A DNA stretch of 64,000 nt, from positions 13,948,491-14,012,490 of the forward strand of contig OX393573.1 in the NCBI GenBank assembly GCA_947652115.1, written 5' to 3'. Positions 22,036 to 33,700 of this stretch are shown here, piece after piece. The notes below the pieces were generated by a model, which ran no database searches, was not told where the DNA came from, and was given only the letters and a program-made list of their open reading frames with translations. Source of the stretch: Blastomussa wellsi (taxonomy: Eukaryota; Cnidaria; Anthozoa; Scleractinia; Plerogyridae). How positions within the stretch are numbered: position 1 is the stretch's first letter; each line of letters starts with the position of its first letter. A program made the translations under genes and the position numbers.

Positions 22036-22580
22036 GGGTCTCAATGGGGTAGTGGCTTTTACGGTTAACGGTTAACTTTTTGGCTCTTTTACGGCTAACG
22101 GTTAATTTTGTTCCATTACGGTTAACAGGAGGAGTTAAAAAATAATTGCTATTGTTAAATATTAATTTCCATTGTTCTAAAACATACTGAAACTCTTTGG
22201 ACCATTTTGAGATAAAAAAAAGTATTTTTGTGTGTGTATGTACACTCCCAGTGAACTACATAACTCTTATGATTTTACTGAGGTGGAAAAATATTAAGAA
22301 TACCCAAAAAAGACAGAGTTTAAATTACTTAAAGGAAAATAAACAAGGAAATTATGCAGACACTTGCGACACTTCGGTTCGATCGGCTTTTCACGCAACC
22401 AGAACACATCAACGCACAACACATCAGACTCAAATAAAGTTCTTGAGGCCTTTACTTTTGTATTTAGATTTTTTACGGTTAACATTTTTTACGGCTAACG
22501 GTTAAAATTCTTTCATTTTTACGCCTAACGGTTAAATGTTTTGGCCATTTTACGGCTAACGGTTAACCCCATTGAGACCT
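22036..22580. repeat. DNA element with ACGGTTAACGGTTAA subterminal repeats
   Basis: Outer inverted repeats GGTCTCAATGGGGT (left) and ACCCCATTGAGACC (right). Just inside both ends are seven copies of ACGGYTAACGGTTAA, all in the same orientation rather than inverted. The interior has no transposase. Confidence 0.7.
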
Positions 22581-22734
22581 TCTATCTGGTCTTTAAGAGA
22601 TTGTACTCATGATCAAAATAAATATTGCAAATTTGCAAGGACCACCGTGACAAATAAGAAGTACTGGGGGCTGTAAAGGATCTATAATCAGCAATAACTA
22701 ACTAATGAACGAAGATAAAACGCAAGGCTCATTG

Positions 22735-22905
22735 AACAGTATGGGAAATGTGTTGAACGGTATGGGAAATGCGTTGAACGGTATGGGGAATGTGTTGAAC
22801 GGTATGGGAAATGCGTTGAACGGTATGGGAAATGTGTTCAACAGTATGGGAAACGTGTTGGACGGTATGGGAAATGCGTTGGACGGTATGGGAAATGCGT
22901 TCCCA
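22735..22905. repeat. 21-bp minisatellite, eight copies
   Basis: Tandem GAACGGTATGGGAAATGCGTT with a few substitutions. Because 21 is a multiple of three, the array reads open in several frames (MGNVLNG repeats); this is not taken as a gene. Confidence 0.85.
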
Positions 22906-22934
22906 TGAAAAGAATGGGAGATGTATTCCCATCC

Positions 22935-23078
22935 CAGACTCGTACCCAGTCGCTATTTACGGGTTCAGGGAATGAGAGAGCATTGGATACTAGGAAAGAC
23001 TGAGGCGCGCGGATCTTTACTAGTATCCAATCTTCTCCCGTCTCCAGAACCCGCAAATAGCGACTGGGTACGAGTCTG
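22935..23078. repeat. Foldback element with 32-bp arms
   Basis: CAGACTCGTACCCAGTCGC...GGGTTC at 22,935-22,966 is mirrored at 23,047-23,078 with one mismatch. Confidence 0.8.
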
Positions 23079-23491
23079 TTCCCATCCTGTGCAACCAGCC
23101 ATTTGAGTGAATCAATCCATAGCCGTTAGTTAAAGCATTTTATTCTGTACAACAGCAAGCCAGGGCCAGCTAGTTTGCCTGGGTGAGATTTATTAACAGT
23201 TTGTATATTTACATTGTATGTCACGCAACGCTTCTCATAGAGGAGTATTGCGTTACATCCCAGGTAACGCCATCAGGGTAAGCCAAGAGCTCTTGACCGT
23301 AACACTACCTGTTCCACCGAAAAGATAATGGTGATGTTGATATTTACACTGTCTTAACCTGTCAAACTATCAACTATCAAATAGCTGTTTTCCAAATACT
23401 ATCAAAAAACTGTATTGCAAAGCGAAAGCAATCACAGAGCTGCTATGTTTGACAAAGATCTTTGACGCAGTTAAAACCATTATTTAGAACT

Positions 23492-23720
23492 TAGAGCCTC
23501 TTCATATGATCTCGGTTGACCGGGCTGGCCCGGTTTCCGAGATCTCGCCGCGCCACTAAATCCTTTCTAAAAATTTCGGAGTGTTCATATGAGAGGGTGG
23601 GATGGCTCGGTTGCCGAGATCTCGGTATTTCCAACCGATTTCTCATATGAACCGAAGACAAAATTCGTCCTGGTAACCGAGTCAGCCCGGTAAACCGGGC
23701 TCACATGAAACGGCCCTTAA
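23492..23720. repeat. Palindromic MITE (TCATATGA...CCGAGATCTCGG type)
   Basis: Repeated blocks CCGAGATCTCG, CATATGA and GACCGGGCT / AGCCCGGT in both orientations, with ends GAGCCTCTTCATATGA and TCACATGAAACGGCCC. Its design resembles the elements at 37,085-37,322 and 51,414-51,642. Confidence 0.65.
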
Positions 23721-24860
23721 TATTGCCTATCTGATCTTCAAATGACAGATATAAAATCTATCACTAGTTCGAGTTCGTTCCTGTTGTTGAAAAAAAGTGA
23801 ATAGTGAGCTTTGTAAACATAAAGCAACGTTCAGAACACCACGGTTTTACATTGAACTATTAATTTAAACTCTAACAGCAAGCGTAGCCATTGAACTTCG
23901 AAGTTTTGCCATGAAAAACGGAATCTGGTGGCAGACAGATGCTATAAGCTCAGAGGCAGCAAATTATTAATATATACGATCTAGTTTTGCACATATATTA
24001 GTACGAACTTTGGTTTTCTATAACCGAATTGTCAAAAAGTAAAAGTCAGTGGGGCGTGGTCGAGTTGTGTTTTTGTTGTTAGTAGAGATTTGCCGATGAA
24101 CCAAAATGATAGTTTTTGTAAAAGGTTATTAGAGTTTTTATATTGGAAGTTAAAAGGGATTTTATAACGCTTATTCTATCATCTATAATAACCCGGCAGT
24201 CACTTATCAAATTCTAGTGTTTGCAATGTCTCAACTAATGGGGTTGAATGTACATTCAAAAGTGTAAAATATGGAGCCTAGCTGCCCATTTTCAAAAGTT
24301 ATTTAAAGTATGTGGTCTTTATCCAACTATTTTAGATAAACTGCCGCAAAAGGTAGCATTTTTGGTGTAATGGTCTCTCCCAGTGCGTGAAATTTCACTT
24401 GATTTTCAACTTTCGCCTCGCCTTCGACCATGAAATCCACCTGCTAGGCTTAACGAGGGGCAAAACTACATTTTCTCTGAGAGGAAGATCAAATTGGCAA
24501 AATGTTCCTAAAGCTTTGATTCAAATATAAAAACTCCTTCCAAATTCTGTGAGAAATTTGGGAGATTGTTCCCTATTTCGTATTTGTGATGGTAACACCG
24601 TGTGAAAAGTTTTTAAAAAGCACTTTTCGTCACTGTTTAACGTTTGTTGACCTCTCCTCTTCAGAGAACACTTTTGCCACCAGCAGCCGGGATGTTAAGC
24701 AGGTATAATCACAAACACTACATTGCATGCAAGAATTAAGCAAATTCCTGGAATTTTCAACTAGACCTTTAACTGTTCCACAAATTACCAAATTTTTACT
24801 TCAATGAAGGAATAAGAAAATGCATTTGAAAGAATTTTGAGTAGGAAGAATTGAGAACTA
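23721..24860. other. 3' flank of Jun, no other gene seen
   Basis: AT-rich sequence; no exon or known repeat was recognised. It probably includes the Jun 3' UTR next to 24,865. Confidence 0.4.
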
Positions 24861-24864
24861 AATC

Positions 24865-25884
24865 TTAGAAAGCCGCGGATGCGATAGAAGGGAGCTGGCA
24901 CCCATAAGCCACATGTTCTAGAACTCGCTGCTTCAGTTCACTTACTTGTTGCCGAAGTGCGTTCGCTACAGCGTTAAGTTCGATGTTTTTATCTTTTAAT
25001 TGTTGTACTCTAACTTCTAACTGCGCCTCCCTCTCCAATTTCTTTTTTCTGCATTTTGAAGCCGCCACACGATTTTTCTGCTTCTTTCGTTCGCGTTTGA
25101 CGATCTCTTGAAGTTCTAGATCAATCGGGGGGAGCGGAAGAACACTCCCAGCTTGTGATTTCAACGTTTCTTCCGCGTACTCAAAATTCTCTGAATCAAC
25201 CACAGCCCCGGCATAGGTCGCTGGATTTAACTCGTGATGTTCATACGTTGTCACCCCAGCAAAAGGGGGATTATTTATTTCAAAGGAAGTCTCGTGAACC
25301 ACTGCCTGGTTGTGAAAGTTGCTCGGTGTGTTTTCGGCCGGTTCTCCCCAGCTGTTGTTGGTACCCGAACTAGCGGGTATTGTATTCTGTCTGTTAAGAT
25401 GATCGCCAGGTTGTTGCCGATCGTGTATTTGCTGTAGAGCCTCCGCAAACCCTTGTACATAAGCTTCGTGTTGTTGCTTGACGCTGTTTCCCCCACGCGA
25501 GCCTTTCGATGTTGGCGTTGGCGACTTCGGATTCTGAACGCTCGCGAGAATTTTTTCAAACTCAGGTGAAATCAAATTAAATAAAGTGAACTCCGGCGAA
25601 TTAATTGCTCCTGGATTCCCTTTCGGTGTGAGGCCAGTATTGTTGGCAATAAATTTCTCCAGCTCTGGAGAAACCATCTTAAAAAGCGTTAACTCTGGCG
25701 AGGTCTCATAAATTCCGAGTTTTCCGTTGCCTCTGTATTCCTGTACCACAGAGGAATGGTGCCCCTCAAGATTCAACCTCAGCGTGTTCTTGTCGTAACG
25801 CGAAAAATTGTTCACTGGTACCGATGTTTGGTCATAAAAAAGCACGTCCATATTCTCACAGTTTCCTAAAACGTGTTCTCCCAT
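24865..25884 (-). CDS. JUN: Jun, AP-1 bZIP transcription factor (339 aa, intronless)
   Basis: Nuclear transcription factor that dimerises through a leucine zipper and binds TGACTCA/TGACGTCA sites as AP-1. The C-terminal bZIP is clear: basic region about 262-286 with NRVAASKCRKKKLE, then leucines at 289, 296, 303, 310 and 317, and the Jun tail HVAYGCQL. The N-terminus keeps FYD and LRLNLEG, matching the delta region used for JNK docking, and the SP-x8-SP transactivation box (61-79). AYVQGFAEALQQIH (141-154) matches the second conserved Jun box. The SP-x8-SP box is present twice (also 95-113), which is unusual. A single uninterrupted frame agrees with the intronless Jun genes of animals. A second Met at residue 12 is an alternative start. 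Confidence 0.95.
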   Translation of the reverse strand: MGEHVLGNCENMDVLFYDQTSVPVNNFSRYDKNTLRLNLEGHHSSVVQEYRGNGKLGIYETSPELTLFKMVSPELEKFIANNTGLTPKGNPGAINSPEFTLFNLISPEFEKILASVQNPKSPTPTSKGSRGGNSVKQQHEAYVQGFAEALQQIHDRQQPGDHLNRQNTIPASSGTNNSWGEPAENTPSNFHNQAVVHETSFEINNPPFAGVTTYEHHELNPATYAGAVVDSENFEYAEETLKSQAGSVLPLPPIDLELQEIVKRERKKQKNRVAASKCRKKKLEREAQLEVRVQQLKDKNIELNAVANALRQQVSELKQRVLEHVAYGCQLPSIASAAF

Positions 25885-26100
25885 TCTGGAAATTCTTTGA
25901 TCGTGTCTTTATGTCTTAGATAATCCGAAATAAACGTAACTCGTCTCACTGAAGCCGCTATGGACGACCATCATGTAATTTTTCTGGAATTAAGTCACCC
26001 TTCGAACCAAAACATTACGTCACCTGGCAAGCCGCTCATTGGTCCGCGCAGTTTTCGCGCCAAAATTCTTGGAGGTTTAACGTTTGCCTAAAAGTGTCAA
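25885..26100 (-). promoter_or_regulatory. Putative Jun proximal promoter
   Basis: On the minus strand, within 220 bp of the Jun start, there are a TGACTTAA site (25,990-25,997, near-TRE), a TGACGTAA site (26,015-26,022, ATF/CRE type), a CCAAT box (26,038-26,042) and an E2F-like TTTTCGCGCCAAAA palindrome (26,052-26,065). The AP-1/ATF sites would allow autoregulation, as in vertebrate c-jun. No TATA box was clear. Function is inferred. Confidence 0.5.
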
Positions 26101-27786
26101 AGTGGTTGCATTGGTATCGATTTTCCGCCCATTTTTTCCCGGGGTAAAAACTAAACTATTGCAAAACGCTGTTTCTGTTTGAAAGCAGATTTTTGTGGTT
26201 AAATTCAAGTTTTAAAACAGATAGCGTAGTTTTGTGATCATAAACCCGGTCAATAACCGCAAACTAACATACCGAGTGTTCAAATCTTGCCACCGGCTGG
26301 GCACCTGTGGAAATGTCAGCAAACCTGGGACTAAACGCAATGTAGGGCTAATATAGGTATCAGCCCGGGAAACCAGAAGCCGTGTTTAATGTGCCGGATC
26401 AGTGTATCAAATGACAAACATTTGAGAAACAAACAATGAAAAACCTGGTGTTTATGGTAAAATCAATTTGTAGCTTTACGTTTAGAAGGAAATAGAAAAT
26501 TCAGTTAGAATATAAATATTGATTCCCATTTTCATCTTTCGCGTCGCGTTTAATGAGAAGTAAGGTCGAAAAGAGTCAATCTAACGGTTTATCTTTTAGA
26601 ATTATGAGATTAATATAACCAGTTCTTTACCACGTTGTGTAAGGTATTCACATTCTGTTCAAGCTAAAATGACTAAAACCATATAACAAATGCATTTTAT
26701 TAGTTCATTTTTTCGTTCTAATTATTTCATAACAAAATTCATTTCAGTAAATTTTTGATTTTTTTACGTTACTTATAATCTTCGTTTGAAATAGTTTCGT
26801 ATAAAAACAATTCGTAACTCATTTTTCAATATTTTAGAAGATATAGCTTAATCATCTTTTAAGTTAATGACAAGTTTGAATACAAACAGTCCCCTGTTTC
26901 AGAAAGGAGATTCAGTAAAATTTTCGTTGGCTCACGCTTTTCGTTCACTCTACTGTCTGAAAGAGAGCACAGCTTGTGTTCGAACATTTCGTAATGTTCT
27001 CCCTTATTTATATATAGCGACATTTTCCCAATACTGCCTCTCCCGCGGGCTTTTCCAAGATTTAGAGGGAACGGGAACTTCAAGCGGGGCACTGGAGGCG
27101 AGCGTGGAGCGTGTCGGAAGGAAGTATGGGAGCTAGAGCGGAGCGATTGCGAGCGACTGGGGACGAGGCAGTTCCCAATATATTCTACGCTCTCAGGCGG
27201 TTCAATAAGTTCTTTTGCTGAGCCCGCGATATTCGGCAGATATTCGTCTGCCAATGGGTCACAAGCTAATTTCACAACTATCGGAGTGCTCACATAAGAC
27301 TCGGAAAGTCTTCGGGTATTTAACGAAGATTTGCCGACAACGCCGGTTAATTTTGAATCATGTTAGAAGTACAAACACTGGCCTCGTGTGGGCTCCCTGT
27401 TATTTGACCATATTCCATGTAACCGTCACTGAATTCTCCGGTAAAATTTTGTCAGTTTTACATTTTACGTTTTACTTCCAGGCATAATCACGTCTTTCAT
27501 CTCACTGGCTTTCACTTGAAAGTGTCACGAATGGTAAAGAGATCCCAGAGCGCAGATTTCCGCTGCGCATCACTGAGCCATTGCACATGTGTCACTCAAG
27601 GAACTACCATGGAAACTCTTCGGCGAGATTGGCATATTCGTAGCACGTAGACGGGCTTACTTTCTGAAGAATTAACGTAGACTAACCCAGGACGCAAGAA
27701 TTATTTCTAGCCAGACAGTGAAGTCATGTAACCGCAGACAGATAAATTTCTTGTTTTCAAACCAGATTTCGTTGCAGTGTTTGTTA
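26101..27786. other. Jun-TRAPPC9 intergenic region
   Basis: No supported gene. 27,000-27,190 has the look of a palindromic MITE (CCCAATACTGCCTC... mirrored by GAGGCAGTTCCCAATA), and the open frame across it is judged repeat-derived. Confidence 0.45.
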
Positions 27787-30748
27787 CTAAACGACATTAA
27801 TTTTGATGGGCGGTGAGAACGTCCAAGATCTCCGCGCACAACTACGGAGATTATCCTCTTCTGGATAAGTCCTATTAATGTTTAAACTTGCAGTTCTTTC
27901 CACTGATCCTGAGACAGTGTCTTGATCAATAGTTCCGTTTTGTTCCGAGGAGTTCTCGGTACAAGAAATGGATACCATGAACTGTCCAGCGTACAAAAAT
28001 ATCAGCGAGCACGAGTGACGGAATGACCTTCCGGGCAATAACTAAAAAGTCCAGGAAATTAAAGAATTATTAGCCTTTATACCTGACGTCATCAAATTTG
28101 AAAATGGATGCTAGTGTTCTTCTTGCAAATTCCAGTTATCAGTGACAATAATCATGATAACACTGAAACGACTTTTTATCTTGACAAACTGTTTTTTTTT
28201 CTGCTTTTAGACAAACGCTTTGTTGCTTTGCGTCTTATTTGCGGGTTTCTTAAAAGACGGGGGTACACCTCAAGGCTGCCTTCACACGTTTGGGTGATGT
28301 TTGGAAGAAACATCTTTTTTCTCAAAGGATTAGTAAAATTTAGGGCAATAACAAATGTTGAAGATTTAATGTAGTTTTAAAGTGCTACTGTGATCAAATT
28401 TTTACACCTTGCTTTTTGAAGGGAAACTTGCACTGCTTCGTGTGAGATTAAAATGCCGTTTTCCGTTTTCAAATATCTGTAGTAGTTCCAGAGATATTCA
28501 AGTTTAAAAAATTGGTAAAATATGCAAATTAGGAAACTGATCATGTCATCTACTCAACCCAATTTTATATCACGTAAACAAATAGGGATATCTCGGTCAT
28601 GTTTCTACAGAAACAGTTGAAACTTGGCAAAGTAATAGTTCTTCAAGCGACACACCTATGGCTGTCACTTAATCTTGTTTCCATGGCACCACACTCTTTT
28701 CCAGTCCCTTCGAATCTGTTTTCAGCATTTGAGTGATTTTTAGCCCAGCAAAATTAAACCAGGCCAAAGAACCTACATAACACATAAATATGCTTACGAA
28801 ATCATGCAGATCCGGAGTCATAGAGAAATATCAGAATTGACTTTTTTTCTAAAGTCGATAAAGATCTCACCTCCACTAACCAACAAATTGTCAAGAGCAC
28901 TATCAACGACCTTATAGTCAAACAAGAATTGCCGGCTACTGCTACCAATCTCATCATTACCACTCCCAGAACCTCGTCTATTTACTTTTTACCTAAAATT
29001 CACAAACCTAACAACCCAGGTCGACCTATCGTCTCTGCCTGTAGTTGCCCTACCGAACTCATTTCCAGCTATTTAGACAAAATTATGGCACCTATTGTCA
29101 GATCTTTACCGTCATACGTTAAAGACAGTCAACACGCACTTCAAATTTTTCGCGATTTAAATTTCCTGGGCGAAGACAAACTTATTTTCACTATGGATAT
29201 TACATCTCTTTACACCGTCATCCCAAACGGCGAAGGTCTTCTAGCCCTCAAACATTTTTTTGATTTACGCACTGTTAAGGAACCAAGCTCGGAAACATTA
29301 CTCCGCCTGGCTGAGTTAGTGTTAACACTCAACTGTTTTTCATTCGCGAACAATGATTACAAACAAATCAATGGCGTGGCCATGGGCACCAAAATGGGAC
29401 CCAGCTACGCCAATCTTTTCGTAGGCTACATTGAACACCAATTTTTCAATCAATACAACGGCCCAAAACCTGAACTCTATCGTCGCTACATTGACGACTG
29501 TATCGGCGCTACCTCTTCTACCAGAGAGGATCTTAATCAATTTATAACCGCTGTTAATTCGTTTCATCCTGCCCTTAAATATACCTGGGAAATTTCCGAT
29601 ACTTCCAGTAGCATTCCTGGATATCAAAGTTTCTATCGAAGGCAACAGTTTATGCACCAGTGTGCACTACAAACCCACAGATTCTCATAGCTATTTGTTG
29701 TATTCATCTTCACATCCATCACATGTCAAGAATTCCATTCCTTATTCTCAGTTTCTTAGACTTCGCCGTCTTTGTAGTGACGACTCTGATTTTTCCTTAA
29801 AATCAGAGGAAATGTGCAATTTCTTCGACAAACGCGGCTATCCTGCTTCTGTTGTTCAAGCGGGCCATCATCGCGCCCAGCAAATTGATCGACAGTCAGC
29901 ACTACAAACGTCACAGAGAGAAAACAACGATAGAATTTCATTCACCCTCACATTTCACCCTCACAACCACGCAGTTAAATCCATCATTCTCAAAAACTTT
30001 AAATTACTTCAAAATGATCCCGACACTGGTAGAATCTTTTCGCAACCTCCATTAATTTCATTTAAACGCGACAAAAACATAGGTAACTTTTTAGTCAGAA
30101 GTGCATTCCAAACTAGTGATCAACCCGGAACTTTTAAATGCGCTCGCGCACGATGCAAAACATGCCCTTTCATTCACAACGTTGACAAAATATCGGGACC
30201 CAAGCGATCTATCAAAATCACTGATCATTTCACCTGTACCTCAGCCAATGCCATCTACTGTATAACTTGCACTCTTTGCAAAAAGTTATACATCGGCGAA
30301 ACAGGGAGACGACTTGGCGACCGATTCCGAGAACACCTTCGTGACGTAGAGAAAGACGACAAAAATGCATCGAAACCGGTCGCGAGACACTTCAATCTCC
30401 CAAATCATTCTAAGCAACATATCGCAGTCTGCGGCCTTTCCCTTCACCAAGGAAACACGGAAAGCCGTAAAACTCTAGAACAAAAATTTATTTTTCAAAT
30501 CGGCACTCTTAATCCTCACGGTATCAACGAACGCTTTTCATTCAACTAATTTATTCCGAAGTTTTCACGTTACCAGGCACCAGCCAATAGCGAAGCTCCA
30601 TCTTTCTGTATATACAAACACACGACGCACAATTCCTTGATTCGCTCCGACGAAGGGCTAACGCTCGAAACGTCAGCTCTTGAATCTCTTTACGGTGGCC
30701 AATTGACATTATCAACCCAGTTGATAAAACCAAATTATATTGTTATAC

Positions 30749-30793
<45 letters not shown>

Positions 30794-33700
30794 CTATTCA
30801 TGAGATATTTTTAATTCATTTACTTGATCAAAATTTTATGACGTCATCACTTAGCTAATTTGCATATTTTAAAAACTTGAATATCTGTGTAATGAAAGAA
30901 GATATTTCAAAAACGTAAGCGGCAATTTTCTTCTCATGCAGACTACTGTTTAATGCTTTAAATGGCTTAGTTTCATCACAGTCATAGGCGTACAGGCCGG
31001 GGGGGGGGGGCAGGGGGGGCTGCAGCCCCCCTCCCTGGCAAAAAATTGCCCGTACGCCTACGATCACAGTAGCACTTTAAAATTAGACATTTAAAATTAG
31101 AAGCTGTAAAATTAGCAGATGGACACCAAACAGTCCCCTACAAAAGTGGGCGTCAACTGGCTGGCGGCGTTCCGAACCAATTTTTTGCGCATTTTGAAAA
31201 ATTTAGCCTAAATTTTTCAAATTCACCATTTGCAATCCGTCTCAATCTTCTCCATCCTTAGCCATCCTCTTTCCTTATTGGTTTAGTATAACCACTTTGA
31301 GGTTTTTCTTCCTTTATAAACTATTATTTAGAAGTTTCCTTCTGTTTAAGGGGAATTTGGTTCGTCGCAAAAATGGCTCAAAATGTCGTGACGGAACTCC
31401 CTTAAAACGTCTTAAAATTTTTTTCAAATTCATGTGGACCCCCGCCTTAATAACATAAACTTTGTTTTATCTAGAATTGTAGCGTAGCTAAACAAGTCAG
31501 TATCTTTGTGAATTAAACGGCGAAAAGAAACTAAAGTAGAAGAAAGAACCCTAAAGGTTCACAATTGTAGAAAATAGTACCTTAGGAGTGTCGAGTTGCA
31601 ATGTTCCAACCCAGGTCACCTTTCCATCCAGCTCGGTCACTGGGCAACCGGAGGCCTGGTCCTGGTACGGCTCAACAGTCATTAACAGAGGACCATGTGG
31701 CTCATCTGATCAACAAAACACAATCAATTGTCTCATATCGACGGTGTTACTTACATTGTAACATAACAAACCATCATCCGGTAAGGCTGAATTCGAACCA
31801 TAGACCAGTACTTGAATATTAGAAGGGATTTAAAGATGATTTAATGTCACGCACAACTAGTTGTAACTACAGGTTAGAAAGTGCGAGCCAAGATACACTT
31901 AATCCGTTGGCTACCGTGTCGGTCGAACGGAAACTGACCCCACGAAAACCACCCCCTGGAATTCCCGTTCCGGCCAAAACAGGCCGGGAAAAGCACGTGC
32001 TGACAAATGTTATTTCCCTCCCTCCATGGAGACCTTTTAGTTTTGCAATTGTTCTCCAGTAAATTGGGGTCAATAAACCAATCCATTTTTTCCCTAATCC
32101 GCGCGTACAACATGTACAAGAAAATCATGGCGCGTCTTTGCGAGTCGTAGCCTCCCACGCAGGCGTTATTAGGGGTTTGCGTTACCACTTGTCCCACTAA
32201 CGCCTGCCTAACCGCGACCAACATTCCTTTCCCATTGCCTCTCGCCAGACCAACTAACCAATCAGCATTGTCTGTAGGCATTCAAAACGATCGTTATAAA
32301 ATTTCCCGCGAATCCGTTCTTCGCCGGAACTGTTGGAAACAATACTCTGGTGTATTTCGATGGTTGAAACACCAGAATATTATTTATTGTGAATACAAGA
32401 GGTAAGGCTAGCTTTTCATTTGGCTGAACTTCAGTAATTCGTTGCTGGATTGTACGTCTTTTTGCGGAGCTGTGGGGAAAAATATGAAAACTGAAAATCA
32501 ATGAGACTGTCGAACACACTGAAGGCAAAGCTTGGTAACAAACGACTTACTGTAGCCAGTTGATAAATCAAGGAGTGTATCTCTCTTCCCTTCAGTAAAT
32601 AAGTTTCCCTTCGCAAATTCAGAACTTGCTTTCATCTAAAATGAATTTACCAGAGAAATCTCTGACTTGGAGCAAAATCAATCGCCCCTGGCAGGTTTCA
32701 TCTCATCGCGTGTCTCGCGGCGGGAGAGGCGTCGTGGGGATTTTAGTTGGTAAAATCTGATTGGCTAAGCGGCGGTCAAGGTGAAGGTCAGCTTTCCGGA
32801 TTTTAGTAGGTAAAATCTGATTGGCGAAGCGGCGGAAAGGAATGTTGGCCTCGGTTAAGCAGACGTTAGTGGGGACAAGTGTAACACAATCCCCTAATAA
32901 CGGCTGCGTAGGAGACTATGCGAGTCGCGGCACTTGTTTACAAAATTCCAAGGCCTGGTTTTGCATTCTGAATTCAAAAAATTCCCACTCTGGGGCGAGA
33001 AATGAAAAGAAAAACACCGATCAATTTGTAAGTGTCTCTAAAGAGTAAAGAGGGTTCTAAAACCTTGCTAACGAAGGATCATTTTTACTTCCACGGCCGT
33101 GAAGACACGCTGTCATGGCGGTTTTTGAATGTGTTTGGCTTCAATTCAGACTTTAAAACGGACTTAATGCGGCTTCCCAAGACTTCTGAATACAAAATGG
33201 TAATAAACAATACTTCTTCAAATTTGTATGGAATTTTTAGAACGATCGGCAAAACCATTGAGTGAACAAATTTGACTGCAACCGTTGGCTAAAATTAAAC
33301 CTTTCGCTGTAGCGTGGTACGTAATTTAATTTAATTGCAGAATTGCACGGCTTTAAAACTTTTGCTATTTCGACGCTTTTGAATACAATTTTTGGTTTTA
33401 TCTTAAATGGACTTCAATTCGAAACGAAGTTTCTCGCACGTTTGTTGTCTTTTGTAATTTTTAGCTCGGAATTTTTCGCTTTTGAAGCGAACAGATTTGA
33501 GACGCACGGTGTTGTCTAATACGAATCTTGCGGAGATTTTGGGCGCGATCCATCACAGACTATACCTCACCGGAGTACCACACCGTCAATTGCTCTCAAC
33601 AAGTTTTGTGTTACTCCCCTGGTCCCCTCAGGACGATAATCGAGGCGGGGTCACCAAGGAAAGAAGTTTTTCAACGGTCGTGTGTCGTGACGAGCGTGTA

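Larger units (their letters stand above)
28849..30797 (+). mobile_element. Penelope-like retroelement, 5'-truncated
   Basis: Carries a Penelope RT followed by a GIY-YIG endonuclease and a 3' tail that recurs elsewhere in the window. The coding frame is already open at the left border, so the 5' end is missing. It lies antisense in TRAPPC9 intron 20, inside a MITE. The frame changes once between the two domains. Confidence 0.9.
28375..31080. repeat. MITE copy split by a Penelope-like element
   Basis: The left part 28,375-28,848 begins TTAAAGTGCTACTGTGATC and matches 55,278-55,770 along its length. The right part (about 30,798-31,080) ends GATCACAGTAGCACTTTAA, the inverted complement of the left end. 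A small G/C-tract foldback (about 30,983-31,062) sits inside the right part. Confidence 0.75.

Noticed and set aside
22705..22932. Small repetitive proteins on both strands
   Set aside because: They are translations of a 21-bp minisatellite.
26859..27293. 144-codon minus-strand frame between Jun and TRAPPC9
   Set aside because: Much of it crosses a palindromic repeat; no splice signals or known domain.
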